A DNA stretch of 64,000 bases from an uncultured Christensenella sp. (GTDB taxonomy: Bacteria; Bacillota; Clostridia; Christensenellales; Pumilibacteraceae), in contig CAJUGC010000009.1 in assembly GCA_910585955.1 (NCBI GenBank), positions 1 to 64,000 on the forward strand, read 5' to 3'. Positions 17,066-27,083 of the stretch are shown piece after piece (position 1 is the stretch's first letter; the number at the start of each line of letters is the position of its first letter). Both the position numbers and the translations under genes were made by a program. Below the pieces are notes generated by a model. That model was not told the origin of the DNA and searched no databases. It saw nothing but the letters and a program-made list of their open reading frames with translations.

Positions 17066-17494
17066 TTGGCAAGCGGAGAGAGCATTAAACTGCGTTACGA
17101 CGTAGACGGAAGAGACTTTGTTACTTGCGGTCAGGCCTCGGAAGACGTCAAGCGCACGCTTAAAAGTATCGGTATACCGTCCGCATCGATAAGACGCGTG
17201 TCTATAGCGATGTACGAGGGCGAAATAAACATGGTCATTCACGGCGGAGGCGGAGTTGCCGAAGTCGAGATATTCGACGACGAAATTAAAATTGTGCTCG
17301 CGGATACGGGCAAGGGTATAGCCGATATAGACAAAGCGATGCAAGAAGGTTTTTCCACGGCTACCGATGATATTCGCGAGCTCGGTTTCGGGGCGGGAAT
17401 GGGACTTCCGAACATGAAAAAGTATTCGGATGAGTTCCGTATAGAAAGTCGTGTCGGTGTGGGAACGACGGTCACGATGACTATCAAATTTTAA
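17066..17494 (+). CDS. Anti-sigma-factor-like ATPase (HATPase, RsbW type)
   Basis: About 142 residues forming a single GHKL ATPase domain. The N-box is in IAMYEGEINMVIHGGG (Glu and Asn), the G1 box in VLADTGKGI, and the G2 box in GFGAGMGLPNMKKYSD. This is the RsbW/SpoIIAB-like arrangement without sensor or phosphoacceptor domains. The start is uncertain: I place it at TTG 17066, just after the upstream stop at 17060, because the family begins shortly before the KLRYDVDGRDF strand; no strong ribosome site is seen. In this locus it sits between a DRTGG protein and a hydrogenase-like protein, suggesting a signalling role. Confidence 0.8.
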   Translation: MASGESIKLRYDVDGRDFVTCGQASEDVKRTLKSIGIPSASIRRVSIAMYEGEINMVIHGGGGVAEVEIFDDEIKIVLADTGKGIADIDKAMQEGFSTATDDIRELGFGAGMGLPNMKKYSDEFRIESRVGVGTTVTMTIKF

Positions 17495-17516
17495 TCTGTA
17501 AAGGAGGTGGCGCGAA

Positions 17517-18746
17517 ATGAATTCGGATATAAAACCCGTGTATCTCGACGCCGATAAATGTAACGGCTGCGTAAGTTGCATGAAGCGCTGCCCTACGGAA
17601 GCGATAAGAGTGAGAGAAGGGAAAGCGACCGTAATGTATGAGCGTTGTGTCGGTTGCGGAGAGTGCGTTAAGGTTTGTCCTACGCACGCAAAAAAAGAGT
17701 CTTGCGACGGTCTCGGCTCTTTAAAAGATTTCAAGTATACCGTAGCGCTTGCCTGTCCGTCCATATATGCCCAGTTTAATCATCTTGACAATCTCGATTA
17801 TGTATTAAACGGCATAAAAAAACTCGGATTCGACGATGTGTACGATGTCGGAAACGCCAGTAAAAAAGTATCTGCGGCGACAATGCAGTACATAAAGCGT
17901 GCGGAAACGGTAAAGCCGATTATAAGTTCGTCCTGTCCCGCGGTACTGAATCTCATACGTATGAGATACGAGCATCTGCTCGACCATTTGTCTCCCATGA
18001 AGCAACCCGAGGAAGTCGCTGCGGAGGAGGCTGCGAATGAAGCGGTTGTAAAGACCGGACTTAAGAGAGAGGAAATAGGTATTTTTCTTATCACGCATTG
18101 CGCGGCGAATCTTTTGAACAAACACGACCCGCACAATGAAATCGATCGTTTCGTTTCCTTCAAAGAGATTTATTTTCCGCTTTTGTCGGAAATGAACCGA
18201 CTCAAAAAGAGCGAACTCGAGCCGCTATCGAAATGCGACGCAATAGGCGTGAGTTGGGGAAGTTCTACGGGTGAATCCATGGGGCTCGGAACAAAGAATT
18301 TTGTGGTTGCGGACGGTATAGAAAATGTAATGACGGTACTTAACGAACTTGAGCATGAGAAACTCGGGGATATAGATTTTCTCGAGCTCAACGCCTGCAC
18401 ACAGGGCTGTATAGGCGGGTCGATGAATATTGAAAATCCGTTCCTTGCCCGCACAAGGCTTAGACTGTTCCGCGAAAAATTGCCGCTCGGCGATTTCGAG
18501 ATTTCAGACGGATACGAAAAGCTTGCGCGAAGCGAACCGTATACGGGACTCGAAAGCGCATATAGACTTTCGGAAAATCGCAAAGAAGCTATGCAAAGAA
18601 TGATCAGTATGAAGCGTATTTACGCGGCGCTTCCTCACATAAATTGCGGAGATTGCGGCGCGCCCACTTGCATGGCATTTGCCGAAGATGTAGTCAAGGG
18701 GCTTGACGTTAAGTGTAAATATGCCTTTAAGGAGAAAAAGCCATGA
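17517..18746 (+). CDS. Sensor-type [FeFe]-hydrogenase-like iron-sulfur protein
   Basis: A 409-residue protein with two N-terminal 4Fe-4S ferredoxin motifs (CNGCVSCMKRCP and CVGCGECVKVCP), a [FeFe]-hydrogenase large domain, and a C-terminal 4Fe-4S motif (NCGDCGAPTC, then KCK). In place of the usual active-site motifs it has SSSCPAVLNL, THCAANLL and NACTQGCIGG. The cysteines for an H-cluster are kept but the catalytic Lys and the GGGQP end are lost. This matches the non-bifurcating, putatively sensory or regulatory hydrogenase-like proteins found next to HydABC, for example the cluster around TM1421 in Thermotoga. AAAGGAGG is the ribosome site. Whether it turns over hydrogen is unknown. Confidence 0.85.
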   Translation: MNSDIKPVYLDADKCNGCVSCMKRCPTEAIRVREGKATVMYERCVGCGECVKVCPTHAKKESCDGLGSLKDFKYTVALACPSIYAQFNHLDNLDYVLNGIKKLGFDDVYDVGNASKKVSAATMQYIKRAETVKPIISSSCPAVLNLIRMRYEHLLDHLSPMKQPEEVAAEEAANEAVVKTGLKREEIGIFLITHCAANLLNKHDPHNEIDRFVSFKEIYFPLLSEMNRLKKSELEPLSKCDAIGVSWGSSTGESMGLGTKNFVVADGIENVMTVLNELEHEKLGDIDFLELNACTQGCIGGSMNIENPFLARTRLRLFREKLPLGDFEISDGYEKLARSEPYTGLESAYRLSENRKEAMQRMISMKRIYAALPHINCGDCGAPTCMAFAEDVVKGLDVKCKYAFKEKKP

Positions 18747-19054
18747 GAGTTTCCGAAATAGCGGACAAGCTTTGCGGAAGAATCCTCGTGGACTCCGACG
18801 CAGACGTTAAGGCATTTTATGCGGGAGACTTTCTCAGTCGCGTAATGGGTAAAGCGCCGTCGGACAGCGTGTGGATAACGGTCATGGGCAACGTCAATGT
18901 GGCGGGAGTGGCCGTGCTCGCCGAAATAAAGACCGTGGTAGTTTGCGAAGGCGTAGTTCCCGCGCCTCAGCTCGTTGAAAAATGCAAGGAGGAGAATATA
19001 GCTCTCGTGACGACGGATAAAGGCGTTTACGAATGTTGCCGTCTCGTAGGCTGA
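18743..19054 (+). CDS. DRTGG-domain protein (second)
   Basis: A 103-residue soluble protein, again a single DRTGG-like domain: VSEIADKLCGRILVDSDADV near the start, VWITVMGNVNVAGVAVLAEI in the middle, and LVTTDKGVYECCRLVG at the end. It overlaps the hydrogenase-like gene by 4 bases (ATGA). The two DRTGG proteins in the locus are only distantly similar and may pair with each other. Function unknown. Confidence 0.7.
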   Translation: MRVSEIADKLCGRILVDSDADVKAFYAGDFLSRVMGKAPSDSVWITVMGNVNVAGVAVLAEIKTVVVCEGVVPAPQLVEKCKEENIALVTTDKGVYECCRLVG

Positions 19055-19065
19055 TTTCGAGAGAA

Positions 19066-19773
19066 ATGCGGTTTTACTACGATTTACATATACATTCCTG
19101 CCTGTCTCCCTGCGGTGACGACGATATGACGCCGTGCAACATAGTAGGCATGGCAAAGCTCATAGGTCTCGACGTGATCGCGATAACCGATCATAACACC
19201 TGTCGAAACGCACCCGCTGTATTAGGCGCGGCAGGAAAAGCAGGCATAACCGCGCTTGCCGGCATGGAACTTACTACAAGCGAGGACGTTCACATAGTCA
19301 TGTTATTTCCGGCGCTTGAAAACGCTCTTGAGTTTAACCGCTATGTGGATTCAAAACGTATGCGCGTCGGGAACCGTTCCGAGATCTACGGTAAGCAACT
19401 TATTCTCGACGAAAACGATAGCGTGATTGGCGAGGACGACGATCTCTTGATTGCGGCGACGGGAATAGGCGTCTATGATGCTCAAAAGCTTGCACTTGAT
19501 TACGGAGGAGTGGCGATTCCCGCGCATATCGACAGGGAAGCAAATGGTCTTGTGGCAATGCTCGGCGCGCTCGACAGGGACATGGGGTTCGCGGCTGTGG
19601 AATTTTCCCCGACGGCAAGCGAAGAATTCCGAAAAAAGTATACAAACGAAGGCTACGGATTTGTTCGAAATTCGGACGCGCACAGATTGGAAAATATAAG
19701 CGAGCGTGAAAACTTTATCGAACTTGACAAGTTAACTCCCGAAGCAATAATAAACAGATTGCGCGGAAAGTAA
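19066..19773 (+). CDS. PHP-domain metal-dependent phosphoesterase
   Basis: A 235-residue PHP domain protein. The first metal motif DLHIHSCLSPCGDDDM begins at residue 6, the second is AITDHNT near 42, and later ligands are in ELTTSEDVHIVML (about 70) and FVRNSDAHRLENI (about 202). PHP enzymes hydrolyse phosphate esters, including nucleotides. The start is ATG 19066, close to the family N-terminus (MRFYYDLHIH). The same gene type sits in this position in other HydABC loci. Substrate unknown. Confidence 0.85.
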   Translation: MRFYYDLHIHSCLSPCGDDDMTPCNIVGMAKLIGLDVIAITDHNTCRNAPAVLGAAGKAGITALAGMELTTSEDVHIVMLFPALENALEFNRYVDSKRMRVGNRSEIYGKQLILDENDSVIGEDDDLLIAATGIGVYDAQKLALDYGGVAIPAHIDREANGLVAMLGALDRDMGFAAVEFSPTASEEFRKKYTNEGYGFVRNSDAHRLENISERENFIELDKLTPEAIINRLRGK

Positions 19774-19819
19774 TAAAACCAAAGATAGTTCTTAAGAAAA
19801 TTTAAAAGGAGATTTAAAT

Positions 19820-20302
19820 ATGATAAACTCGTTTCAGGATACCCCCGCGCAAGCGGCGGAAATGAATGCGGCTCTTTCGGAGCTTAAAACCGTTCCCGGT
19901 CCGCTTATGAAAGCGCTTCAAAAGGCGCAGGAGATTTACGGATGGTTGCCCGCTCCCGTGCTCGGTCACATCGCGACATTTTTCGATGTGCCGCTAGAAG
20001 AGATATACGGCATAGCTACGTTCTACTCTCAGTTCAATTTGAATCCGAGCGGGAAGAACAAGATAGGTATATGTCTCGGCACGGCGTGCTACGTTAAGGG
20101 ATCGGGCGATATTCTTAAGGCGCTCGAGGAAAAGCTCGGCATCTCGGCGGGCTCGACGACGGCAGACAGACAGTTCACGCTCGAAGCTACGCGTTGCATA
20201 GGCTGTTGCGGTCTTGCGCCCGTACTGACAGTGAACGGAGAAGTCTACGGCAAGCTCACGCTCGACGATGTGGACAAGATAGTTTCCAAATACAGAGACT
20301 GA
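19820..20302 (+). CDS. hydC: Electron-bifurcating hydrogenase subunit HydC (NuoE-like)
   Basis: A 160-residue NuoE-type subunit with a thioredoxin fold and one [2Fe-2S] cluster. The first ligands are in GTACYVKGS and the second pair in TRCIGCCGLAPVL. The N-terminal helical region contains ALQKAQEIYGWLPAPVLGHI and IATFYSQFNL. In the complex it supports electron transfer with HydB. The gene has AAAAGGAG upstream. A perfect 10-bp palindrome, TTCTTAAGAA, lies in the 46-base gap before it (19789-19798). Confidence 0.92.
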   Translation: MINSFQDTPAQAAEMNAALSELKTVPGPLMKALQKAQEIYGWLPAPVLGHIATFFDVPLEEIYGIATFYSQFNLNPSGKNKIGICLGTACYVKGSGDILKALEEKLGISAGSTTADRQFTLEATRCIGCCGLAPVLTVNGEVYGKLTLDDVDKIVSKYRD

Positions 20303-20303
20303 C

Positions 20304-20858
20304 GTGGAAGAGCTTGCGCTTAACATTCTTGATATCGCCTGCAATTCGGTGCGCGCAAAGGCAAGTCTCATTCGTATAGATGTTGCGGCGGACACGAAAA
20401 AGGACGTCTTGCAAATTTCCGTTTCAGACGACGGCAAAGGTATGAGCGAGGAATTTTTAAAGACTGTTACCGATCCGTTTGCCACTACGCGTACTACGCG
20501 CAAGGTGGGAATGGGCATACCGTTGTTTAAAATGGCGGCGGAGAGTGCCGACGGGGCGTTTGCCATAACATCCAAGGTGGGCGTAGGAACGACTACCAAG
20601 GCGAGTTTTGCGCTATCCCATATAGACAGAATGCCTCTCGGAGACGTGGCAGGCACCATGGTCGCTCTTATAGGGCAAGCGGAAAAAGCCGATATAGTGC
20701 TTACTTATTCCGTGGACGAAAGGGAGTATGTTTTCGATACGCGAGATGTAAAGCGAATTCTTGACGGAGTGGATATAAATTCGACCGAAATCATTGTCTA
20801 TCTTAAAGAGATGATAGACGAAAATATAACGAATATCAATGGAGGATTGATAATATGA
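20304..20858 (+). CDS. HATPase-domain protein of the hydrogenase locus
   Basis: A 184-residue protein with an N-terminal GHKL ATPase domain: N-box LNILDIACNSVRAKAS, G1 VSDDGKGM, and G2 region KVGMGIPLFKMAAES. The C-terminal third (DIVLTYSVDEREYVFDTRDV) has no recognised domain. It lacks a phosphoacceptor domain and is not a full kinase. The start is GTG 20304, one base after hydC, so it is probably translationally coupled; no good ribosome site is seen. Regulatory role inferred from its recurring linkage to HydABC. Confidence 0.8.
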   Translation: MEELALNILDIACNSVRAKASLIRIDVAADTKKDVLQISVSDDGKGMSEEFLKTVTDPFATTRTTRKVGMGIPLFKMAAESADGAFAITSKVGVGTTTKASFALSHIDRMPLGDVAGTMVALIGQAEKADIVLTYSVDEREYVFDTRDVKRILDGVDINSTEIIVYLKEMIDENITNINGGLII

Positions 20859-21229
20859 AGACACTTGCTGAATTACAAGCTATACGGGACAGGCAGAAAA
20901 TGCAGATGGCTTCCCGTAGCGGCGACGACGAGGGGAAGATAAAAGTTGTGGTCGGAATGGCTACTTGCGGTATTGCGGCAGGCGCGCGTCCCGTCCTCAA
21001 CACCATAATAGAAGAAGTGGAAAATCGCAGGCTTACGAATGTTCAAGTCACGCAGACGGGATGTATAGGTATGTGCAAGCTCGAGCCGCTTGTAGACGTA
21101 ATTGTTCCGGGTAAAGAAAAAGTGACATATGTGCACGTTACGCCCGAAAAGGCTCGCGCAATCGTTTCGGGGCACATCGTGAACGGGCAGGTCGTAACCG
21201 AGTATACGGTTGCGGGCGAGAAAGCGTAA
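20855..21229 (+). CDS. Thioredoxin-like [2Fe-2S] ferredoxin
   Basis: A 124-residue protein with a NuoE-like thioredoxin-fold ferredoxin domain. The cluster ligands are in GMATCGIAAGARP and TQTGCIGMCKLEPLVDV. It resembles the N-terminal domain of HydB, encoded next, and the small ferredoxin genes found in Thermotoga-type hydrogenase loci. GGAGG lies 9 nt before ATG 20855, and it overlaps the preceding gene by 4 bases. It may carry electrons to or from the complex or to the sensor-like protein. Confidence 0.85.
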   Translation: MKTLAELQAIRDRQKMQMASRSGDDEGKIKVVVGMATCGIAAGARPVLNTIIEEVENRRLTNVQVTQTGCIGMCKLEPLVDVIVPGKEKVTYVHVTPEKARAIVSGHIVNGQVVTEYTVAGEKA

Positions 21230-21242
21230 GGAGGAAATTTAA

Positions 21243-23030
<1,788 letters not shown>

Positions 23031-23043
23031 TGAGGTGAGAGAA

Positions 23044-24789
23044 ATGAAACAGGTAACTTTAAAAATAAACAACGTGAGCGTCACTGTAGATGCGGGAACG
23101 CGTATTCTCGACGCTGCAAAGAAAGCGGGATTTGCCATACCTACGCTTTGCTACATGAAGGATGTCTGCAACGAAGGTTCTTGTCGCGTTTGCGTAGTAG
23201 AAGTAAAGGGGGCGCGTAGCCTTGTCGCAAGCTGTTCCGCAGTTGTAAGCGAAGGCATGGAAGTTTTTACGAATACTCCGAAAGTAATAAATTCCCGAAA
23301 AAAGACCATAGAACTCATATTGAGTAATCACAAAAAAGCTTGTCTCGACTGCGTGCGCAACGGCAATTGCGAGCTTTCCCGTTTGTCACAGGATTACGGT
23401 TGCGATCCTCACGCTTACGATGGGGCGAGCACGGATTATGCTACCGACGAAACGGCGTATCTGGTGCGGGATAACTCTAAATGTGTGCTTTGCCGTCGCT
23501 GTGTCGGAGTATGCAACAATGTGCAGAGCATAGGTGTTATAGGACCTAATAAACGCGGTTTTTCTACGCATATCGGGTGCGCCTTCGAACAGCCGCTTGC
23601 GGCTACGGCGTGCGTGGCGTGCGGTCAGTGCATAACGGCTTGCCCGACCGGTGCGCTTCATGAAAAGGATGATACGGACGAAGTAAAAGCCTTGCTCGCG
23701 GACAAAGAAAAATATGTTATAGTCGGTACAGCGCCTTCGGTTCGTGTGGGACTCGGAGAGGAGTTCGGATATCCTGTCGGTTCGAACGTAGAGGGCAAAA
23801 TGGTTGCCGCGCTTAAACGTCTCGGCTTTGATAAGGTTTTCGACGTCGATATGGCTGCAGATATGACTATCATGGAGGAAGGAACTGAGTTCTTGGCGCG
23901 TCTCAAAGATAAGACCGCGGCTCTGCCCATGATGACTAGCTGTTCGCCAGGTTGGATACGATATATGGAGTTCTACTATCCGGAACTTTTGTCTAATCTC
24001 TCGACGTGTAAATCGCCTCAGCAGATGTTCGGCGCTATCATGAAAACGTATTATGCGAAGAAATTCGACATACCTCTCGACAAGCTCAGAGTAGTATGCA
24101 TAATGCCTTGTGTCGCCAAAAAGACGGAAATATTCCGCGAACACCAAGCCGCGGCGGGAGTGCCTGACGTTGACGTCGTGCTTACCACGCGCGAACTCGC
24201 ACGGCTCATAAAAAATCAAGGCGTAGATTTCACCTCTTTGCCTAACGAAAAATTTGACGATCCCATCGGGCTCGGAAGTACGGCGGGTCTTATATTCGGC
24301 GCTACGGGCGGCGTAATGGAAGCTGCGCTTCGCACGGTTTCCGAGGTTGTGCTCGGGAAATCTCTCGATAAGATAGATTTCAAATCAGTACGCGGAACGA
24401 AAGGAATCAAGGTCGCTTCTGTAAACCTTAACGGGGAAGTCATAAAAGTATGCGTGGCGAGCGGTCTCGCCAACGCGAAAAAAGTGCTCGAGGACGTTAA
24501 AGCCGGAAAGTGCGATTATAAGTTCATCGAGATAATGACTTGTCCGGGCGGTTGCGTAAACGGCGGAGGACAGCCAATTCAGCCGTCGTCCGTCACCAAC
24601 AATATCGACGTTCGCGCATTGCGTGCTAAAGCCATTTATGACGCAGACAAGAAGGCTCCGCTTCGTAAAAGTCACGAAAATCCCGTTGTCAAGACGCTTT
24701 ACTCCGAGTTTTTCGGCGAACCCGGAAGTCACCGCGCCCATGAGATTTTGCATACGTCGTATAAGAAGCGCGAAAAATATAACTTCTGA
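23044..24789 (+). CDS. hydA: Electron-bifurcating [FeFe]-hydrogenase catalytic subunit HydA
   Basis: A 581-residue catalytic subunit that makes or uses hydrogen with HydB and HydC. It has an N-terminal [2Fe-2S] domain (CNEGSCRVCVVE), a His-Cys 4Fe-4S motif (HKKACLDCVRNGNCELSRL), two 4Fe-4S motifs (CVLCRRCVGVC, CVACGQCITACP), then the H-cluster domain with TSCSPGWIRYMEF, CIMPCVAKK and MTCPGGCVNGGGQP, and the C-terminal small-subunit-like tail ending RAHEILHTSYKKR. The first motif has Ser where many clostridial enzymes have a second Cys. The start is ATG 23044, the family N-terminus, after GAGGTGAGA. No maturation genes (hydE, hydF, hydG) are in the window. Confidence 0.95.
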   Translation: MKQVTLKINNVSVTVDAGTRILDAAKKAGFAIPTLCYMKDVCNEGSCRVCVVEVKGARSLVASCSAVVSEGMEVFTNTPKVINSRKKTIELILSNHKKACLDCVRNGNCELSRLSQDYGCDPHAYDGASTDYATDETAYLVRDNSKCVLCRRCVGVCNNVQSIGVIGPNKRGFSTHIGCAFEQPLAATACVACGQCITACPTGALHEKDDTDEVKALLADKEKYVIVGTAPSVRVGLGEEFGYPVGSNVEGKMVAALKRLGFDKVFDVDMAADMTIMEEGTEFLARLKDKTAALPMMTSCSPGWIRYMEFYYPELLSNLSTCKSPQQMFGAIMKTYYAKKFDIPLDKLRVVCIMPCVAKKTEIFREHQAAAGVPDVDVVLTTRELARLIKNQGVDFTSLPNEKFDDPIGLGSTAGLIFGATGGVMEAALRTVSEVVLGKSLDKIDFKSVRGTKGIKVASVNLNGEVIKVCVASGLANAKKVLEDVKAGKCDYKFIEIMTCPGGCVNGGGQPIQPSSVTNNIDVRALRAKAIYDADKKAPLRKSHENPVVKTLYSEFFGEPGSHRAHEILHTSYKKREKYNF

Positions 24790-24813
24790 TTTTAATAGTA
24801 ACTGCAATAATGC

Positions 24814-24842
24814 AAAACTCTGCCTTTACGGGCGGAGTTTTT
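24814..24842 (+). terminator. Terminator of the hydrogenase locus
   Basis: AAAACTCTGCC and GGCGGAGTTTT pair over 11 bp and are followed by a T-run. Confidence 0.85.
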
Positions 24843-24856
24843 TTACAGGCAAATGC

Positions 24857-24885
24857 TTGCGTATTGAAATGGAATATGATACAAT
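24857..24885 (+). promoter_or_regulatory. Promoter of the ATP-grasp gene, start on the initiation codon
   Basis: TTGCGT, a 17-nt spacer and TACAAT. The predicted transcription start (about 24892) falls between two in-frame ATGs (24889 and 24895), and there is no ribosome site, so the message is probably leaderless or nearly so. Confidence 0.55.
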
Positions 24886-24888
24886 ATA

Positions 24889-25740
24889 ATGGATATGGAA
24901 GGCGTTATTGTCAGGAATAGATATTACCGAGACGAAGGCTCGGATTATGTCTGCGAAAGACTTTCGCAAGAGTTTGCGCTTTTGGGAATTGACGCGTTCG
25001 AAAGCAACGCATTCGATTTGCTCGAAAGAGACGAAATGCCGAATTTCGTCGTGTTTTTCGATAAGGATTGCGCTTGTGCCAGGCTACTTGAAAAAAGAGG
25101 CGTTCGAGTGTTTAATCCGGCGGATTCCATTAGGATTTGCGACGATAAGTATGCGACGCAGGTCGAACTCTTCGGAGTGGCGGAATTTCCGAAAACGATT
25201 TGCGCGCCGTTGAGATATGCTGTTTCCAAAGAAAAAGACGACGCATTTATCGAAGCAGTCGGCAGTAATCTCGGTTTTCCGCTCGTCGCGAAGTTCTGCG
25301 TCGGAAGTCTCGGGGCTCAGGTGTTTCTTATCAAGGACAAGCGCGAACTCAAGCTCTTTCATTCGGACGCGAATTATGTCGGACGTGTAATCTATCAAGA
25401 GTACATCAAAGATTCTTATGGCAAAGATGTTCGTATCTATACTGTCGGAGGCAAAGCGGTCGCTTGTGTGGGGCGCGAAAATTCGGCTTCTTTTAAGTCC
25501 AACGCCGAAACGGGAGCAGCGACATACAGGTTTGAACCGAGTGCGGAACATATAGCGATAGCGGAGCGAATAAGCAGTTCATTGAGACTCGATTACGCAG
25601 CCGTAGACTTTTTCCGTACGGAGCGTCCGCTTGCGGTGGAAGTCAATAGCAATGCTTATTTTAAAGAAGCAGAACGTGTATGCGGCGTAAACGTCGCTGC
25701 GTGCTATGCAAGGCATATAGCGAAGGAGATCGGATGCTGA
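24889..25740 (+). CDS. RimK-like ATP-grasp ligase
   Basis: A 281- to 283-residue ATP-grasp protein of the RimK type, which joins amino acids or peptides to an acceptor carboxylate; the acceptor here is unknown. The ATP-binding part contains GFPLVAKFCVGSLGAQVFLI (about residues 130-150) and VIYQEYIKDS, with the metal ligands in LDYAAVDFF and LAVEVNSNAYF near the C-terminus. ATG 24889 or ATG 24895 could start it; the second better fits a leaderless start (MEGVIVRNRYYRDEG). It overlaps yggS by 7 bases and heads the yggS-sepF-lspA-rluD-pyr gene string. Confidence 0.8.
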   Translation: MDMEGVIVRNRYYRDEGSDYVCERLSQEFALLGIDAFESNAFDLLERDEMPNFVVFFDKDCACARLLEKRGVRVFNPADSIRICDDKYATQVELFGVAEFPKTICAPLRYAVSKEKDDAFIEAVGSNLGFPLVAKFCVGSLGAQVFLIKDKRELKLFHSDANYVGRVIYQEYIKDSYGKDVRIYTVGGKAVACVGRENSASFKSNAETGAATYRFEPSAEHIAIAERISSSLRLDYAAVDFFRTERPLAVEVNSNAYFKEAERVCGVNVAACYARHIAKEIGC

Positions 25741-26387
25741 AAGAAAAGATCGAAGCTATAAACGAGTCCATACAGCGAGTTTGTTCGGAAGAAGGTTTGG
25801 ATGTCGATAGCGTGAATATCCTTGCCGCGACAAAGACCGTGGACGTCGAGCGCATAAATTTGCTTCCGAGTTTGGGAATCACTCTTGCAGGCGAAAACAG
25901 GGTGAAAGAATTCGTCGATAAAAAAGATTATGTTCGCGGAATTACTTGGCATTTTATAGGCGCTCTTCAGACGAACAAGGCAAAGTTTGTTGTGGGAAAC
26001 GTCGATCTTATTCATTCGGTGGATAGGACTTCGCTTGTAGATGAGATAGAGAGGCTATCGGAAAAGAAGAATATAATCAGCGACATACTTTTGGAAGTCA
26101 ATGTCGGCGGAGAAGAAAACAAAAGCGGAATTTCGCAGGACGGCTTCGATGAACTGTACGATTATTGCGGAGAGAAAACTCATATAAGAGTTCGCGGACT
26201 GATGTCGGTTTTGCCGATCGGTGCGCCCGAACGAATGTACGAAAGATTATACGAGATGTACGCAAAGAAAAAAGAAGGCGATTTCGATACGCTTTCCGTT
26301 GGTATGAGCGGAGATTATTTGACGGCGATAAAACACGGTGCTAATCTCGTGAGATTGGGAAGTATGATTTTCGGTAAACGAAATTGA
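25734..26387 (+). CDS. yggS: YggS-family PLP homeostasis protein
   Basis: A 217-residue PLP-binding protein of the YggS/PROSC family, which buffers free pyridoxal phosphate and affects amino-acid metabolism but has no known catalytic reaction. The PLP lysine lies in ILAATKTVDVERI near residue 34. Other family blocks are AGENRVKEF, WHFIGALQTNKAK, and LSVGMSGDYLTAIKHGANLVR near the C-terminus. The start is ATG 25734, preceded by AAGGAG. It is cotranscribed with sepF, as ylmE is in Bacillus. Confidence 0.94.
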   Translation: MLKEKIEAINESIQRVCSEEGLDVDSVNILAATKTVDVERINLLPSLGITLAGENRVKEFVDKKDYVRGITWHFIGALQTNKAKFVVGNVDLIHSVDRTSLVDEIERLSEKKNIISDILLEVNVGGEENKSGISQDGFDELYDYCGEKTHIRVRGLMSVLPIGAPERMYERLYEMYAKKKEGDFDTLSVGMSGDYLTAIKHGANLVRLGSMIFGKRN

Positions 26388-26417
26388 GCAAGCAACAACA
26401 AGGAACAGGTGATAAGC

Positions 26418-27083
26418 ATGGGACAGTACGACGATTGGTTGAGAAACGGCAGAAACTACAGAGCAGGGGAGGAACCCGAGTTTTACGAGGATACGCACGA
26501 CGATTCGGGCAGATTTATTTCGCCCGATGAAAGACGTCCCGCACCCGAAACAGGCAGGCGCGTTTCGCCTGACGGCGGCAGACGTTTGCAGGGCGGTTTT
26601 ACCGACGGACGACGTAATTACGAATCCGACAGAGCGGGATACGGAGCGAGATATTCCGACGGCTCGGGTTATTCTGAAAACGCCGCGGCAAGAAATCACT
26701 ATAAGCCCGAAAGCATCGAGCGTAGAAATACGGAAGATGCTCAACCGCGCTATAGTACGAGAAACGGAGAAAAATCCGCGTATGCTCAACCGTCGGCTCT
26801 TCCCGATAAAAATCAATATATTGCGCCACGTTTTTATCAAAACGTGGTCGTATACGAACCGAGAACTCCGGAAGACGTTCAGATTCTTATCGATTATCTT
26901 AAGCGCAGAGAACCTGCTATAATCAACCTGAACGATATAGACGATACGACGATTGCTCAGAGAATACTCGACTTTTTGAGCGGTGCGGAGTATGCGCTCG
27001 GAGGAAGCGTGCATCTAATCGCAGACAATATATTTTTATTGACGCCCGAAGGAGTGGAAATCACCGTACCTTATGACATTTAG
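26418..27083 (+). CDS. sepF: Cell division protein SepF
   Basis: A membrane-associated FtsZ anchor that helps assemble the division ring. It is 221 residues: an Arg/Asp/Ser-rich, low-complexity N-terminal half of about 130 residues, longer than in Bacillus, then the conserved SepF domain (VVVYEPRTPEDVQILIDYL, REPAIINLNDIDD, FLSGAEYALGGSVHLIADN). ATG 26418 is preferred because AGGAACAGGTG precedes it and the N-terminus MGQYDDW is plausible for the short membrane-contacting helix. Overlaps lspA by 11 bases. Confidence 0.93.
   Translation: MGQYDDWLRNGRNYRAGEEPEFYEDTHDDSGRFISPDERRPAPETGRRVSPDGGRRLQGGFTDGRRNYESDRAGYGARYSDGSGYSENAAARNHYKPESIERRNTEDAQPRYSTRNGEKSAYAQPSALPDKNQYIAPRFYQNVVVYEPRTPEDVQILIDYLKRREPAIINLNDIDDTTIAQRILDFLSGAEYALGGSVHLIADNIFLLTPEGVEITVPYDI

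Noticed and set aside
19789..19798. Rex-type redox operator before hydC
   Set aside because: Only a short 10-bp palindrome is present and it lacks the longer Rex consensus, so I do not call it.
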